A stretch of DNA of 64,000 nucleotides from Gnetum montanum (Eukaryota; Streptophyta; Gnetopsida; Gnetales; Gnetaceae). The notes below the pieces were generated by a model. That model did not search any database, was not told where the DNA came from, and worked only from the letters and a program-made list of their open reading frames with translations. Below, piece after piece: positions 35,705 to 46,410 of this stretch (the stretch's first letter is position 1; the number at the start of each line of letters is the position of its first letter). Where the stretch lies: NCBI GenBank assembly GCA_015680685.1, contig MNCI01006587.1, positions 444,347 through 508,346 on the forward strand. Reading direction: 5' to 3'. Both the position numbers and the translations under genes were made by a program.

Positions 35705-38117
35705 GTGGTATATATTCATCAGGATGAGTATATACCTGACTTTACCTTTATTCTCCATCAAGATGAACAACTGCCTTGGAGAGACTTGGAGGGTAACATA
35801 GTATTGCCTCTAGACCGAGCAGTCCCTAACATATTCCTTCATGCTCTTTCACGAATAGGGATGTCACAATTGTATGCAGAGTACGTTGCATGTGATTACG
35901 ACATAAGGGACTACCATCCCACATAAGCACAAGATCAATGGGACTTGGGACAGGAGAGTTACCACACATCTTTGAAGGGCAAAGGACCTTATAACACTCC
36001 ACCCGTCTTAAGCAAAATTGAGGGTGGTGAACCTATTTTAATAGGTTCTCCACAAAATGATGTTCCCCCTCATATTGATGGTGAGGAGGTGGTGTATCAA
36101 AACCTTCACTCCATGATTCACAACCCTGGTTCTGATCCCCACAAACACCAAGTGTTCAACGAGGGAACACAAACACATAATAAGGGCGAGCATTCTGATC
36201 GTCATCACAATCGGGGCCGGGACCACCGAAGAGAAGGTAGGAAACATTCTCATGGTGATGGTTCTCCTTCTTCTTCTTCTTCATCCTCACATTCACCCTC
36301 TCCTTCAATATCAGGATGCAGTCATAAGGAACCTAACCGTGAGGATAAGGGTAAGCAAAGTGAGAAACCTCGATGAGAGAGTCGGGAACGAGGACGAGGG
36401 CATTCTAGAGAATCACAACATGGAAGAAGGGAGAGTAGGGAACCACGTAGACATCATAGATGATATGAATTAAATGACCACAAAGAATCCCTACTCATAA
36501 CCTGAAGCATGTTAGATATCACAGAGGCCGTAAGAATTCCCACAAGGCACCAAAATGATAGTAGGATCAAGAGGTTAAATATGAATAACATCCCACGCTT
36601 TGAGGGGGGATACAACGCTGATCCTCGGAACCACTTACAAGTATTTCATGATGCATGTGCCTTGCAGAACATTGAGAATAAATGGAAAAAGCTAAAGTTG
36701 TTCCCAAGGACACTAGTAAAAGAAGTGGAAAGTTGGTACCGATCCTTAGAACCGGAATCCATTCAAAGGTGGAGTATGATGCTAGAACTATTTAATGATA
36801 AGTATCAAACATACTCCTAGGTGTTCAAAATATGAAAGAAAATCCAAGGATGGAAGCAAAGAAGTCATGAACCCTTGGATGCTGCCATGGGCCGATATTA
36901 TGCACTACTACATCGTTGCCTGGGCCATGGTTATTCGTAGCAGGATCAACTACGCCATCTCGTAGATGGACTTAGGCATGAAACTAGGAGAACCCTTGGA
37001 ATGTATGCCCAAGGGATATTATCAGAGCTTAGGTCCCATCAGGTTCATAGATTGTTGGAGCAAGTAGCTAAGAAAGAAGGAGAGCTATGTAAGAGAGAAA
37101 GTGTAGAAGAGTACAACCATGATCCTTCCCTCTAAAAAAGGGGAGTGAGATTCTGTGAGGAGGAGGAAGAGTCACCACTTGAAGAGATGGTGAATAGGAA
37201 AACCTTGTCACTCCAGAAATTAACAACAAAAGTGTCAGTGAAGGTAGACCAAATGTAGGACTCCTTACATAGTAGATTTAAAACTATTCTCAAAATCGTA
37301 GAGGAGTCTAAGAAGCGAGGTAGTGACTATGATAAAAAGAAAAAGAGGGATTTGGACCATGCACGTAACAAAGGTAAAGGGTAAAATGGCCATCACTGAA
37401 AAGGTTGTGGATTCTAATATGGATAATGACGATGGATGTGAGATATGCCAGTATGACCATCCTAAGGGATGTTACCCAGTAATCTCACATCTGCAAGAGT
37501 ATGGGATGTATGCACTTAACCCACGACTTAACAAATGGCAAGCACCTTGACGGTTACCTTATCCCCAAGGTAACCCAAGGTAGTTCCACCAACCATTAAT
37601 GTATTATCCAAGTGGAACTCTGCCACAACCTATTGAGCAACACCAATAGTGGTAATACCCATAGTCATGGGGGATGCCACTGCCAAGGCAACAATACCCT
37701 TATCGAAAACTTGATCCATATGGCTACTACGTGCAGTAACCAATCTCTCCATGTGAATCTATCGGTCACATGACTTCATGACGTCACTACTAAGCTTAGG
37801 ATTATTATAGGACTCCTTCTCCTGGGAGAGACAACCCACAGACATACCATCATCCAAACCCATCCACAACTCTCACACCAATAGCTCCATTACCACCTGC
37901 TCCAGTAATGCAAGGGGAACTGCCCACTCAACCGCAGAAATGCAATGCTACAAGAGCTGTAAACCTTCAACCCACTACTGGTTCTAATAAACGTACAAAA
38001 AGAAGACCTTTCTTTAGAACCAATAGTCCAGCCAAGCTCTCACAACCACAAGCAATTGAGTCTCTAAACGCTTCTCCATCAAATAAGGCTTCAAAGCTCC
38101 CTTCAAACCAAAAATAA
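35705..38117 (+). pseudogene. Gag of gypsy III, nearly continuous
   Basis: Three open stretches share one frame (35705-35926, 35945-36376, 36509-36820), divided only by a few stops, and the frame can be followed to about 37140. Order: N-terminal IHQDEYIPDFTFILHQDEQL; a charged, histidine, arginine and serine-rich part (DRHHNRGRDHRREGR and a run of ten serines near 36265-36295); the capsid core with RLNMNNIPRFEGGYNADP, VFHDACALQNIENKWKKLK and RSLEPESIQRW; and GMYAQGILSELRSHQ. A shift before 37323 leads to a cysteine/histidine block CEICQYDHPKGCYPVISH and a proline-rich tail. CEIC...H...C may be a zinc-binding site, although its spacing is not the usual CCHC knuckle. Confidence 0.85.
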
Positions 38118-38147
38118 AGCTCAACATACACGATTATGTTAACACAT

Positions 38148-38714
38148 GTCATCACTGACTAGATTAAGGAGGGCCACCTTCCCAGGAAATTCTCTAATCC
38201 TGGAAGTCCTTTAATTTATCTTCAAGTCACTGGGAATGAACCATGCAAAGCTCTTCTAGACTCAGGTTCCAGAGTCAACTTAATATCACAAGAGATGTAT
38301 AAAGCCTTGAACCTACCTCCACTAAAAAAGAGCAATATTCCATTACAACTGGCTTACCAGTCCATCACTGTTCCCTTGGGACTGGTGGAGGACATCGTTA
38401 TCACTGTGTGTGGGTGGTCATACCCAGCTGATTTCCTAGTGATACAAGTAAATAATGAAAAAGGGGACTTCCCAATAATAATGGGAAGGGCATGGCTAAG
38501 TACCATAAACGCATGCCTGGGAATCCACGATCTTTCCTTGGAAATATCTACGGAAAACACTTTTGCAAAGATTGAGAGGAAGAAAGTTCCATGCATCAAA
38601 TATAGTGACACAAGGTATGATTGCGTACAGGAATGTTCAACACTGCCTACATGCAAACGGTGTGCCCAAGAAATTAACATACAAAAGTGCCTATATGTAG
38701 CAACCACACAATAA
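38148..38714 (+). pseudogene. Gypsy III aspartic protease, almost intact
   Basis: In the frame of the gag tail. ALLDSGSRVNLISQEMYKAL carries the catalytic DSG (38259-38267), followed by PLQLAYQSITVPLGLVEDIV, FLVIQVNNEKGDFPIIMGRA and WLSTINACLGIHDLSLEI. This is the retropepsin fold in its Athila form (ILGRPFL-like block read as IMGRAWL). From DSG to the stop at 38712 there is no break. It would cleave the Gag polyprotein. In full-length relatives RT follows directly; here non-coding spacer follows. Confidence 0.9.
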
Positions 38715-40935
38715 GAAGACACCTAGTGGTTGATAGCTGATCAAGAGAGAAACTCACCAACATGCATGCATGGAACTAACTGGGGGAACAACTTGCACCC
38801 ACATCGAAAGCATAGATGCACTGTAGCAAGAGTGTCACCTACTTCCAACCCTTAACCTGAAAACATCAATAGGGGAAAGCTGGAAATTCCTAAAAACTTC
38901 AAACAAACACTCCAATAAAAGATTGCTAGTCAATGTGCAATAGACTAAACCTTACCATGAATCTAGAATGGTCAATGCACATAACACATCTGAGAAAGGA
39001 TGACCTCACTCATTATTTTAGATCTTCAACTTCAAACTTAATCATGGGGGAGATCGCCACCTATGTTGATCAATTAAGGCCCTTAGTTCCTTTTTCATTT
39101 TTTGTTTTACACATTTTTGTTTTACAAATTTCTTTAACTTTTCTTGTTTTTGTTTTGCAACATCATTCATACTTTTTCATTTATTCGTGTGTTTATTTAT
39201 TTTGTTAAGTTTGTGACCTAATAAGTGCTCCTAATGATGGTATGAACTATATTCCATTGATTGCTAATGTTTGGTTTTTACCTTTGAGTTATGATGTTGA
39301 TACTAAGGTATGGTTCTTTGGATATAATAGGTAATGAGTCCACATCATCCATGCATCCATAAATTTCTATGGTCTCTCTTGGCTTGGAACTATATAGTCC
39401 CTTTCTTTCAATAATAAGAACTATCAATGAATTGGTGACTAGGCATTTCTCAAACTAAGGAAGGACTCAAGGATTGAAAAGGGTGTGACTTCAAGGGGAT
39501 TTGATGCATTCATGTTGGCCATTCTCTTGGGTGCTTGGATATTTTCTTCTTGAGTTTTCCTTACCATTTCAACGTTTCTCCATTATCAAGAAGCTGAGCT
39601 AATAAAAATAATAAAGTCTTTGCATGGTGTGGTTCTCATGCAAAAAAGAAAAAACCATGAGAATTTAAAGCACACCCCTTAGATGAAATAATCATCTGGG
39701 CTACAAGCATTGGTTATGGAACTAAACAAACATGTTCCCTCTAACTAAGGCCCTTTCTCGCTTTCTACTTTCTCTTTTCTCATTTCGTCGAAATGATGGT
39801 GACTCTTTGGTGGAAGCATTCTTGTTACTTCATGTGGATGGATTGGCCAAATGTATTAATGTGAAGTCACTAGTTGTGGATTATTTGAGGCTAGATTTGG
39901 AATGAGATCTACTAAGTCACATTAACCATTAATACACAAGGGGCTGTACACCACCTTGTTCTTGAGATTCCATTCCATTCTCTTCTTCCATCCTTCTTTC
40001 CCCATTTTGCACCTCATTGCCGATTGTATCAATAGTCCATATGTTGGTTGATGCATTGTTTTCTTTTTGGTAAACTCTTGTGGTTAAGACTTTAACTCTT
40101 TCTTCCAAATGGCATTTCTAGAGCCTACGAACACTTTGAATGTGAGATTGTTAGGGCATTAAGGGCATGAGCCTATTTTGGGGAGGAGCCACTAGCATTC
40201 CTATTTGCTGCATTAGTTAATTTCTTTCCCTAAAACATTTTCACAATCAACTTTTCTTTTGTTCATTTCCATCCTTGACATCCATTTTATTGGCATGGCC
40301 ATTGTTTCTTTTTCTCCATCTTTCTTATTCCTTTTTTTTCTCCTTTCTATCACTACCAGAGGTTTGCTCTCAGTCATGGGGGTCTTGGTCCAATTTTTTC
40401 AATTTTCTCCTAACCCCTACACCTCGGGTAGTCACCAATATTATATCTCCAGAATCCACATTAGCCATATCATAACTCATCCAATGGACCTTACACTAAG
40501 GCAAGGTATCAACTGCATTCTGATTCATTTACTCTTGCTAATATAAGACTATGTTATGTGTGCATATGGCAATCATACAACAATGGATTGGATTTGGAGG
40601 GAACACTTGGAATGGACTGGTGCTGGAGCAGTTATGCAAGGAAAAAGATTGATGACGCACTTATGGATGGACAACGAAAAGCACAATCTTGGCGTTGGCA
40701 GCAACAAACTTCTTCTTTTCTCTCTCTCTTCTCTCTTCTCTCTCAGTTGCCAAATAAGGCTGGATGTCAAATGTGTTTAGTGTTCACTCTTGTTATCATG
40801 AACACTAATTTTGTCATGTGTTTTAATGATGATCCGTTCAGTAAGCACCCCATTCATAGTTAGTATCATTGAAGTCAATAATCCCATAGCTTCCCAATAT
40901 TTTGTAAGGAACTCGAGGATGAGTTTTCATTTAGT
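38715..40935 (+). other. Spacer of gypsy III, non-coding
   Basis: T-rich, without RT, integrase or ORF2. Shared landmarks: purine tract atcatgggggagatcgcca (39041-39059), which in H and IV stands just after the integrase stop; ttttggggaggagccacta (40176-40194); agtcatgggggtc (40372-40384). A short CT repeat is at 40715-40745. The last 130 bases match the untranslated end of gypsy II. Confidence 0.65.
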
Positions 40936-40945
40936 CATGGGGGTA
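40936..40945 (+). other. Polypurine tract of gypsy III
   Basis: catgggggta directly before TGATGAGCC of the 3' LTR. Confidence 0.85.
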
Positions 40946-41757
40946 TGATGAGCCACGATATCGCATCTGTAATATCGTGTGCACCCCTGCGATATCACGT
41001 ACGCGATATCACAGCCTACCGAAACATCTATAAATAAGAGGCAGCTTTCCTTGTTTTAGGCATCTAGATTTAGTCTCTTAGCCAGACTATAGCAATTTTA
41101 CCATTCCAGAGTTAGAATAATTTCCATGTGCTCGCAGTAGGAATCTTAAAGTGAACGGATCTTTATTCGAGCAAATTGTACCTGAGCACACATTTGTGTA
41201 CAGCAATAAAGATGAACTTTCTGATAAACCTTGCAGCATGTGGACTAAGCTAAATAGGATCTAATTATTATTAAATGTTTAAATGCTTTCCTAGATAATT
41301 AAGCTCTCTCAACACATGACTCTCCTAGTTAAGTGCATTCAGTATGATCACTTCGAGCACATGTGTAATGCTTGGTAACCCAGTAATGAGTAGCGTTTGG
41401 TAATCCAAGTAGTGTTGCACTGGTTCAGGGTGTGTGTGGCAAGTGGGAACAAATACTGATGCTAGGACAATTAGAACTTAGTTAGTGAAGAGTTAATGGA
41501 AGTTAGTGATTTAGTTCTCTTCACCCTTCCCTATTAGCATAAGACATTAAAAAGATAAAAGATATAAAAATCATATGCCTCAAGCTTACTTAACCATACA
41601 ACTGTGACAATACAAGTAAGTTTGGAAAGATAGTTATTGATTAACCTTAACTGTTCCATTAAGGCATGTAAGAACTTAGTCCTTGGAGTTCGACTGAATC
41701 GCGCGTGAGACGCTCGTATTCATATGGTTGAGTGTAGGGGTACCTCGCCACTCATCA
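40946..41757 (+). repeat. 3' LTR of gypsy III
   Basis: 812 bases, TGATGAGCC to CCACTCATCA. GATATC-core array 40955-41012, TATA tataaata 41029-41036. Confidence 0.9.
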
Positions 41758-41762
41758 GCTAC

Positions 41763-43600
41763 CATAGTTCATTGAAAATGTTTAACTCTCATGAGTTAGT
41801 GATTTTAATATTATTTTATTAGTTAAAACTTATGGGTGATTGAAAAGTTCCAAAAATATTCTCATTAGAAACCTAAGGTTTGTAACCCCATGATGTAGAA
41901 CTCACCTTTGACAGCTGTAGGATCAAAGAATGAGGTTAATCAGATACATGGTATGTGAGTTATGGGCTCTTGAAATGGAAAAATATCCTTATGCATTTGA
42001 ATTAAAATGTGCAGAAAATACTAAGTTCTTTCTTATATATATACAAATTTTAAGTTGTTTCAATGCAATCACATCGATGGGATTACATTGATGCAAGTGG
42101 CTACATTGATGGGGTCATGTCAACATAGCTATAGGATAAAATTTTACACTTTAAAAAACTAAGAAAAAACAAAGAGTTTTGGCATAAAATTAGAGTCCAA
42201 AGGAAGCTAGAAAAGACTAGAACTTGATGGAATGCATGAAGAGGGCAAGAATATCCATAAAAATGGAGATTTTTCCTGGAGAATTTTAATTGAGTGTAAA
42301 ACAAAATGTAATCGACATGGAGTATGAAAGGTTTGAATGCAATAATGGCTAAGGGATGAGGAACTTAACTACAACAATGAAGGAGTATCCAAGTGGATTC
42401 TCCCCATTGCAAGCTCATGCCCTTAATGCCCTTACATGTCCTCAAACCAAGGAGTTCATGGATCTCATGGATGATTAATGGTTATGGTTAGTTAAGGACC
42501 AAATCACCAAAGAAACTATCAAAGAACTTTGACAGTATCAAATCAAGACATTGAAACAAACATGAGAAAATGTAATCAGTTAAGTTATGGAAAGCATAGA
42601 TGGATGAAGTAGAGTGTGGAATGGAATCTTGTATCATGGTCACATCAAGTCCCTTGTGGATTTCATGGTTAACATAACCTAATAACATCCATCCTTAGTC
42701 TGAATTAAAACCATCCACTATCAGTGACTTCGCATTGATGCTCTTAGATCAATTCATCTCCCAAGGCATAAGAATATTCCCATAGAGCACTCACCATTCC
42801 TAAGGAAGAATACAAGAGAAGTAAGAAGTGAAGAGGGCCTTAGTTATAGGGGTGTCTTCAAGCATGGATAACATGCCTTTCTAGCTCCATAACCAGTGCT
42901 TGTTGCTTGTTATTATTTCTAATGGATGTGCTTTGAGATTTGATAATTTTCATTTTTTTTCATTTTCTAATTTTTTAATGGGAACCACACCATGCAAAGA
43001 CTTTGATTCCTATTATTGGTTGATGATGGAATGGTGAGAAATCCATGGAAACACTCATGTAACTTAGGTGGTAGATAGATACAAAAGTGACAAATCTAAC
43101 TGAAGTCACATCCTTATCAATCCTCTTAATTCATCCTAGTTTTGGAAAATACCAAGGTCATAAGTTCATTGAAATTTTTCATTTAATAAGGGACCTCATA
43201 TTTCCAAAACAAAGGTACACCATAGAGTTATGTGGGTCAATGGATGACATGGGCTCATTGCCTATTATCATTAAAAGAAAGCAGATCTTAGTTATCAACA
43301 TCAAAATTCAAAGATAGAATCTAGACATTCATAATCAAATAACATTATAAAGTATAAAAAATCATCAGTTAATAGCTATAATTGCACAAAGTCCTAGTGG
43401 AAATATAGAAAGAAAAGAAAAACATAAGAAAAATCCATACCAAATAAGGTAAAATATAGAAAAAAATTGTAAAATATTTAAGAAAGAGAAAATGTACTAA
43501 AATAATGTAAAAAATTATGAGAAATAGAAAAAATGAAAACTAAGGAGCCATTTTAATTACTTTAGCATGGATGGCCATCTCCCCCATAACTGAGTTAGAA
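41763..43600 (-). other. Spacer of gypsy H between integrase and ORF2
   Basis: A/T-rich, no gene. On the minus strand it begins with a purine tract TTATGGGGGAGATGGCCAT (43588-43570), then has GCAATGGGGAGAATCCACTT (42410-42391), the repeat array and TATA described separately, and continues across gypsy III at 34840 to ORF2. It is collinear with the spacer of IV (58520-60570). Confidence 0.7.
42034..42125 (-). promoter_or_regulatory. Candidate internal promoter of gypsy H upstream of ORF2
   Basis: In plus orientation 42066-42125 has acatcgatggg, acattgatgcaa, acattgatgggg and catgtcaacatagc, the same kind of units as in this element's LTRs (cattgatg, tgttgatggg, catgtcaaca). On the minus strand a TATA run (42043-42034) follows. 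Without gypsy III it would lie about 0.42 kb before the ORF2 ATG. Function is inferred. Confidence 0.45.
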
Positions 43601-43619
43601 GAAGGAGATCCAAAACATT

Positions 43620-44545
43620 GAGCATGCTTATCCATCCATTGAGGTGTTGTTGCTGCTAGCTATCTTGGGTTCATGGAAAGGCTTAAGTTGTTGTGTATTA
43701 ACTAGTAGTTTCTTGTTTGGGCGTCTAGGTTTGTAAATTAACATGGCCCCAAATGGAAAGGTTTTGTAGATAGTATAAGATCTCCCACAACACCTGGAAC
43801 TTAGTTAGTTATGGCACATGTGTGGGATTTCAATATAGGACCTTATCTCCTAATTGAAGTTTTACTTTTCTAATTCTAAAGTTATGCCATTATTTATTAT
43901 ATGTCTTATGCACTTTGTTAGATGATAGGACTACCAATCGGTTCTCATCTAGGACGTTGAGATTCATTAACCATTCTTTTTGTGCTAGGCTGAGGTCAAG
44001 GCAAAGATCATAAGCTGTTGACAATGTACAAAGTTCCACTTAGATAGAAAGAGTTGGTAATTTTTCATACACGAGCCCATAGGGATAGTATCCAATAGGA
44101 AGTTTCCAAGTGGAGCAATAGGCCCAAAGGGTATCATTAAGTTTGGTGCTCCAACCCCTCCTATATTTAATAATAGTTCATGCTAGTATTTTTGTTATCT
44201 CCTTATTGGTAATCTCTACTTGATTGTTGGCTTGGGGGTTATATGGGATTATGAATTTATGTTCAACCCTAAGTGTTGCATGAGTTTTCAAAAAGTGGTG
44301 CCTGTAAAATGAGTTCCATTATTAGATATAAGTTCATGTGGCATCCTAAACCTATTTACAACATGTTGTTGTACAAACCAAGTAGCCATAGAAGATGTGC
44401 AATCAGTGACAGCTATAACTTTTTCCAATTTGGTGTAATGGTCAATATCTACTATGATGTATGCCTTTCCATTGGACATGGGAGTCATGGAACCCATGAA
44501 ATTGATGGCCCAAATGTCAAAGGGCTCTACTGATTAGATCATTCC
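43620..44545 (-). pseudogene. Gypsy H integrase core and C-terminus; zinc finger deleted
   Basis: An open stretch (44497-44288) reads GSMTPMSNGKAYIIVDIDHY (first catalytic D), then VVNRFRMPHELISNNGTHFT (the second catalytic position D is N here: SNNGTHF against SDNGTHF). The C-terminal part near 43800-43620 has FGAMLIYK and LVNTQQLKPFHEP. The upstream HHCC zinc-binding part, present in IV, is missing because of a deletion at about 44545. Confidence 0.8.
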
Positions 44546-45560
44546 TTGGGCTTTTGATCATTCAACTATGTGAGCACAACTCCCATGGCATAATTGGATG
44601 CATCTATCATAATGTGGAATGGTCTATATCAATTAGGTGCTCATAGGATTGGTGTTTCAATGAGCTTCTATTTAAGGTGCTAGAATGCATGCTTGGATTC
44701 CTCGATCTAGACACATGGAGCATCCTTCTTTGTTAGCTCCACCAATAGTTTGGTGATCTCGTAAAAATTATCAATGAAGCATTAGTAATAGTCAGTGTGG
44801 CCAAGGAATGATCTTACATCTTTGAGTATTTCAGGTTTTCAAGTTATTCCTTAGATGACCCTTAGTTTTTTAGGGTCCACCTTAATCCCTTTCTGTGAAG
44901 TTCAGTGTCCCAACACAATCCCCTTCTAGATCATCAAGTGGCTTTTCTGCTAGTTGAGCCTAAGGTTTATCTTCACACATCTTTTCAACACTTGCTTAGG
45001 ACAGTCTAAGGCTTGCTCGAATGTAGCCCCATAGGTGGAGATGTCATCCATGAAGACTTCCACCTCACTACTAATTTTCTATTGGAAAATGCCCAAGACA
45101 ATGCATTGTAATGTTGTAGGGGCATTACATAAGCTTAATCACATTTTCTTGTATGAAAAAGTCACCAAGGGACATGTGAATGTGGTTTTGGCCTAATTCT
45201 CTAGTGCTATCTGAATTTTGTTATAACCACTATAACCATCTAGAAAGCTATAGTAGTAATGCCTAGAAATTGTGTCCAACAACTGGTCCATAAATTATAA
45301 AGGAAAATGATCCTTGAATGCTGTCATATTCAACAACCTAAAATTGATGTAGATCCTCGATTTCCCACCTTTCTTTGGCATGATCACAACTGAGGTAACC
45401 CACTCACTATCTGCAATGGGATAGATGAACCCCACCTTGAGGAGTTGTTCAATCTCCTCTTTGACAATCTGCTTGAGTTTGGAATTCAGCCTCCATTGTT
45501 GCTACCACTTTAGTTTAATGAAGAAATTTTTGTAGATGCAATGCTAGCATATCCTTGGGT
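44546..45560 (-). pseudogene. Gypsy H reverse transcriptase, broken
   Basis: The catalytic FMDDI is at about 45055-45041 in the sequence cttcatggatgacat on the minus strand, with LCNAPTT-type sequence just upstream. Stops and shifts are frequent. The 3' end runs into the deletion that took RNase H. Limits approximate by comparison with gypsy IV. Confidence 0.75.
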
Positions 45561-45975
45561 TAATTCTTGTTAGTTTAAAATATGAACAAGAAAAGGTTGT
45601 TGACCATTTGTTGACCACCACCAATAGCTTCTTTTCTTACACATGAGAAAGATTAGCATTGATGATGACTAGCTTTCCATTGTTTAAAAAAGCATATTCC
45701 ATTTTAGTCGATAGAGTTTTCAACCCAAGGGGCTCCTATTTGAAACTCTCAAGGATTTCCAACTCTCACTAATTGGTTTCATCATGTTCATTAGAGAGTT
45801 GACGATGAATTTTCTCTTGTTCATTTATGCCTTCAATATCAGCACTTTTAAGGCTCTCAGTCTATTCCATGCATAATGTTAAACTACTTTTTGCTTTTAC
45901 TATTAATCACTAGGTACCCTCCTATTTGGTGGATGCTATGTACAGGTACCTTTGAACTTTTGTGACATTTGCATA

Positions 45976-46410
45976 CTACCTACATGTTGTAAGTGTGATA
46001 CTTTTGATTGTCCATAATTTCTTATTGTAGTGATACCCTAAATCATTGTATGTAATGCATGGCATGTGCTTCTTCTCTATTTTTCTAAATTGAATTTCCT
46101 TAGAGATCTCTAATGAGAGGTCTTTCATTCCCAACCATGCATCCATTGTACTCAGCCAAGTACTTTCCATAATGATAGGGAAGTTTCCCTTGTAGTTATC
46201 CACTCATATCACTAGGAAGGACATGGACACTCAGATGATGATCACAATGTCCTCCATCAACCCCAAGGGAATAGTGATGGACTGATATGCTAATTCTAAG
46301 TGAATGTTGCTCTTATTGAGTGGAGGTAGGTTCCAATCTTTGTACATTTCCTGTGACATTAAGTTAACACCAAAACCTGAGTCTAGAAGAGCCTTGTAAT
46401 TCCAATGATT
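45976..46410 (-). pseudogene. Gypsy H aspartic protease
   Basis: The active site ALLDSGF is at about 46392-46374, and the open stretch 46203-45976 has NFPIIMESTWLSTMDAWLG and MPCITYNDLGYH. It is collinear with the protease of gypsy III. The usual IMGRAWL is IMESTWL. A frame break separates the active site and the second half. Confidence 0.8.

Larger units (their letters stand above)
34846..41757 (+). mobile_element. Gypsy III: pol-less Athila-type element with gag and protease only; youngest insertion
   Basis: 6912 bases with LTRs 34846-35642 and 40946-41757 and a perfect target duplication gctac (34841-34845 and 41758-41762) within gypsy H, between its internal promoter region and ORF2. It carries primer site, gag, protease, a long spacer and purine tract. 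There is no reverse transcriptase, integrase or ORF2. The last about 130 bases before the tract match the untranslated end of gypsy II. The reading frame of gag is interrupted by few stops, fitting its position as the innermost insertion. Confidence 0.9.

Noticed and set aside
36265-36295. Run of TTC codons (polyserine) in gypsy III gag as a foreign insertion
   Set aside because: The surrounding charged region is also repeat-rich in gypsy H at the same place (48170-48520); it is normal expansion in a disordered gag part.
38354-38722. 122-codon open stretch on the minus strand
   Set aside because: Exact antisense of the gypsy III protease, which carries DSG and IMGRAWL in the plus frame.
40715-40745. 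CT-rich run in the gypsy III spacer
   Set aside because: Simple sequence; not shared with other spacers and no link to a function.
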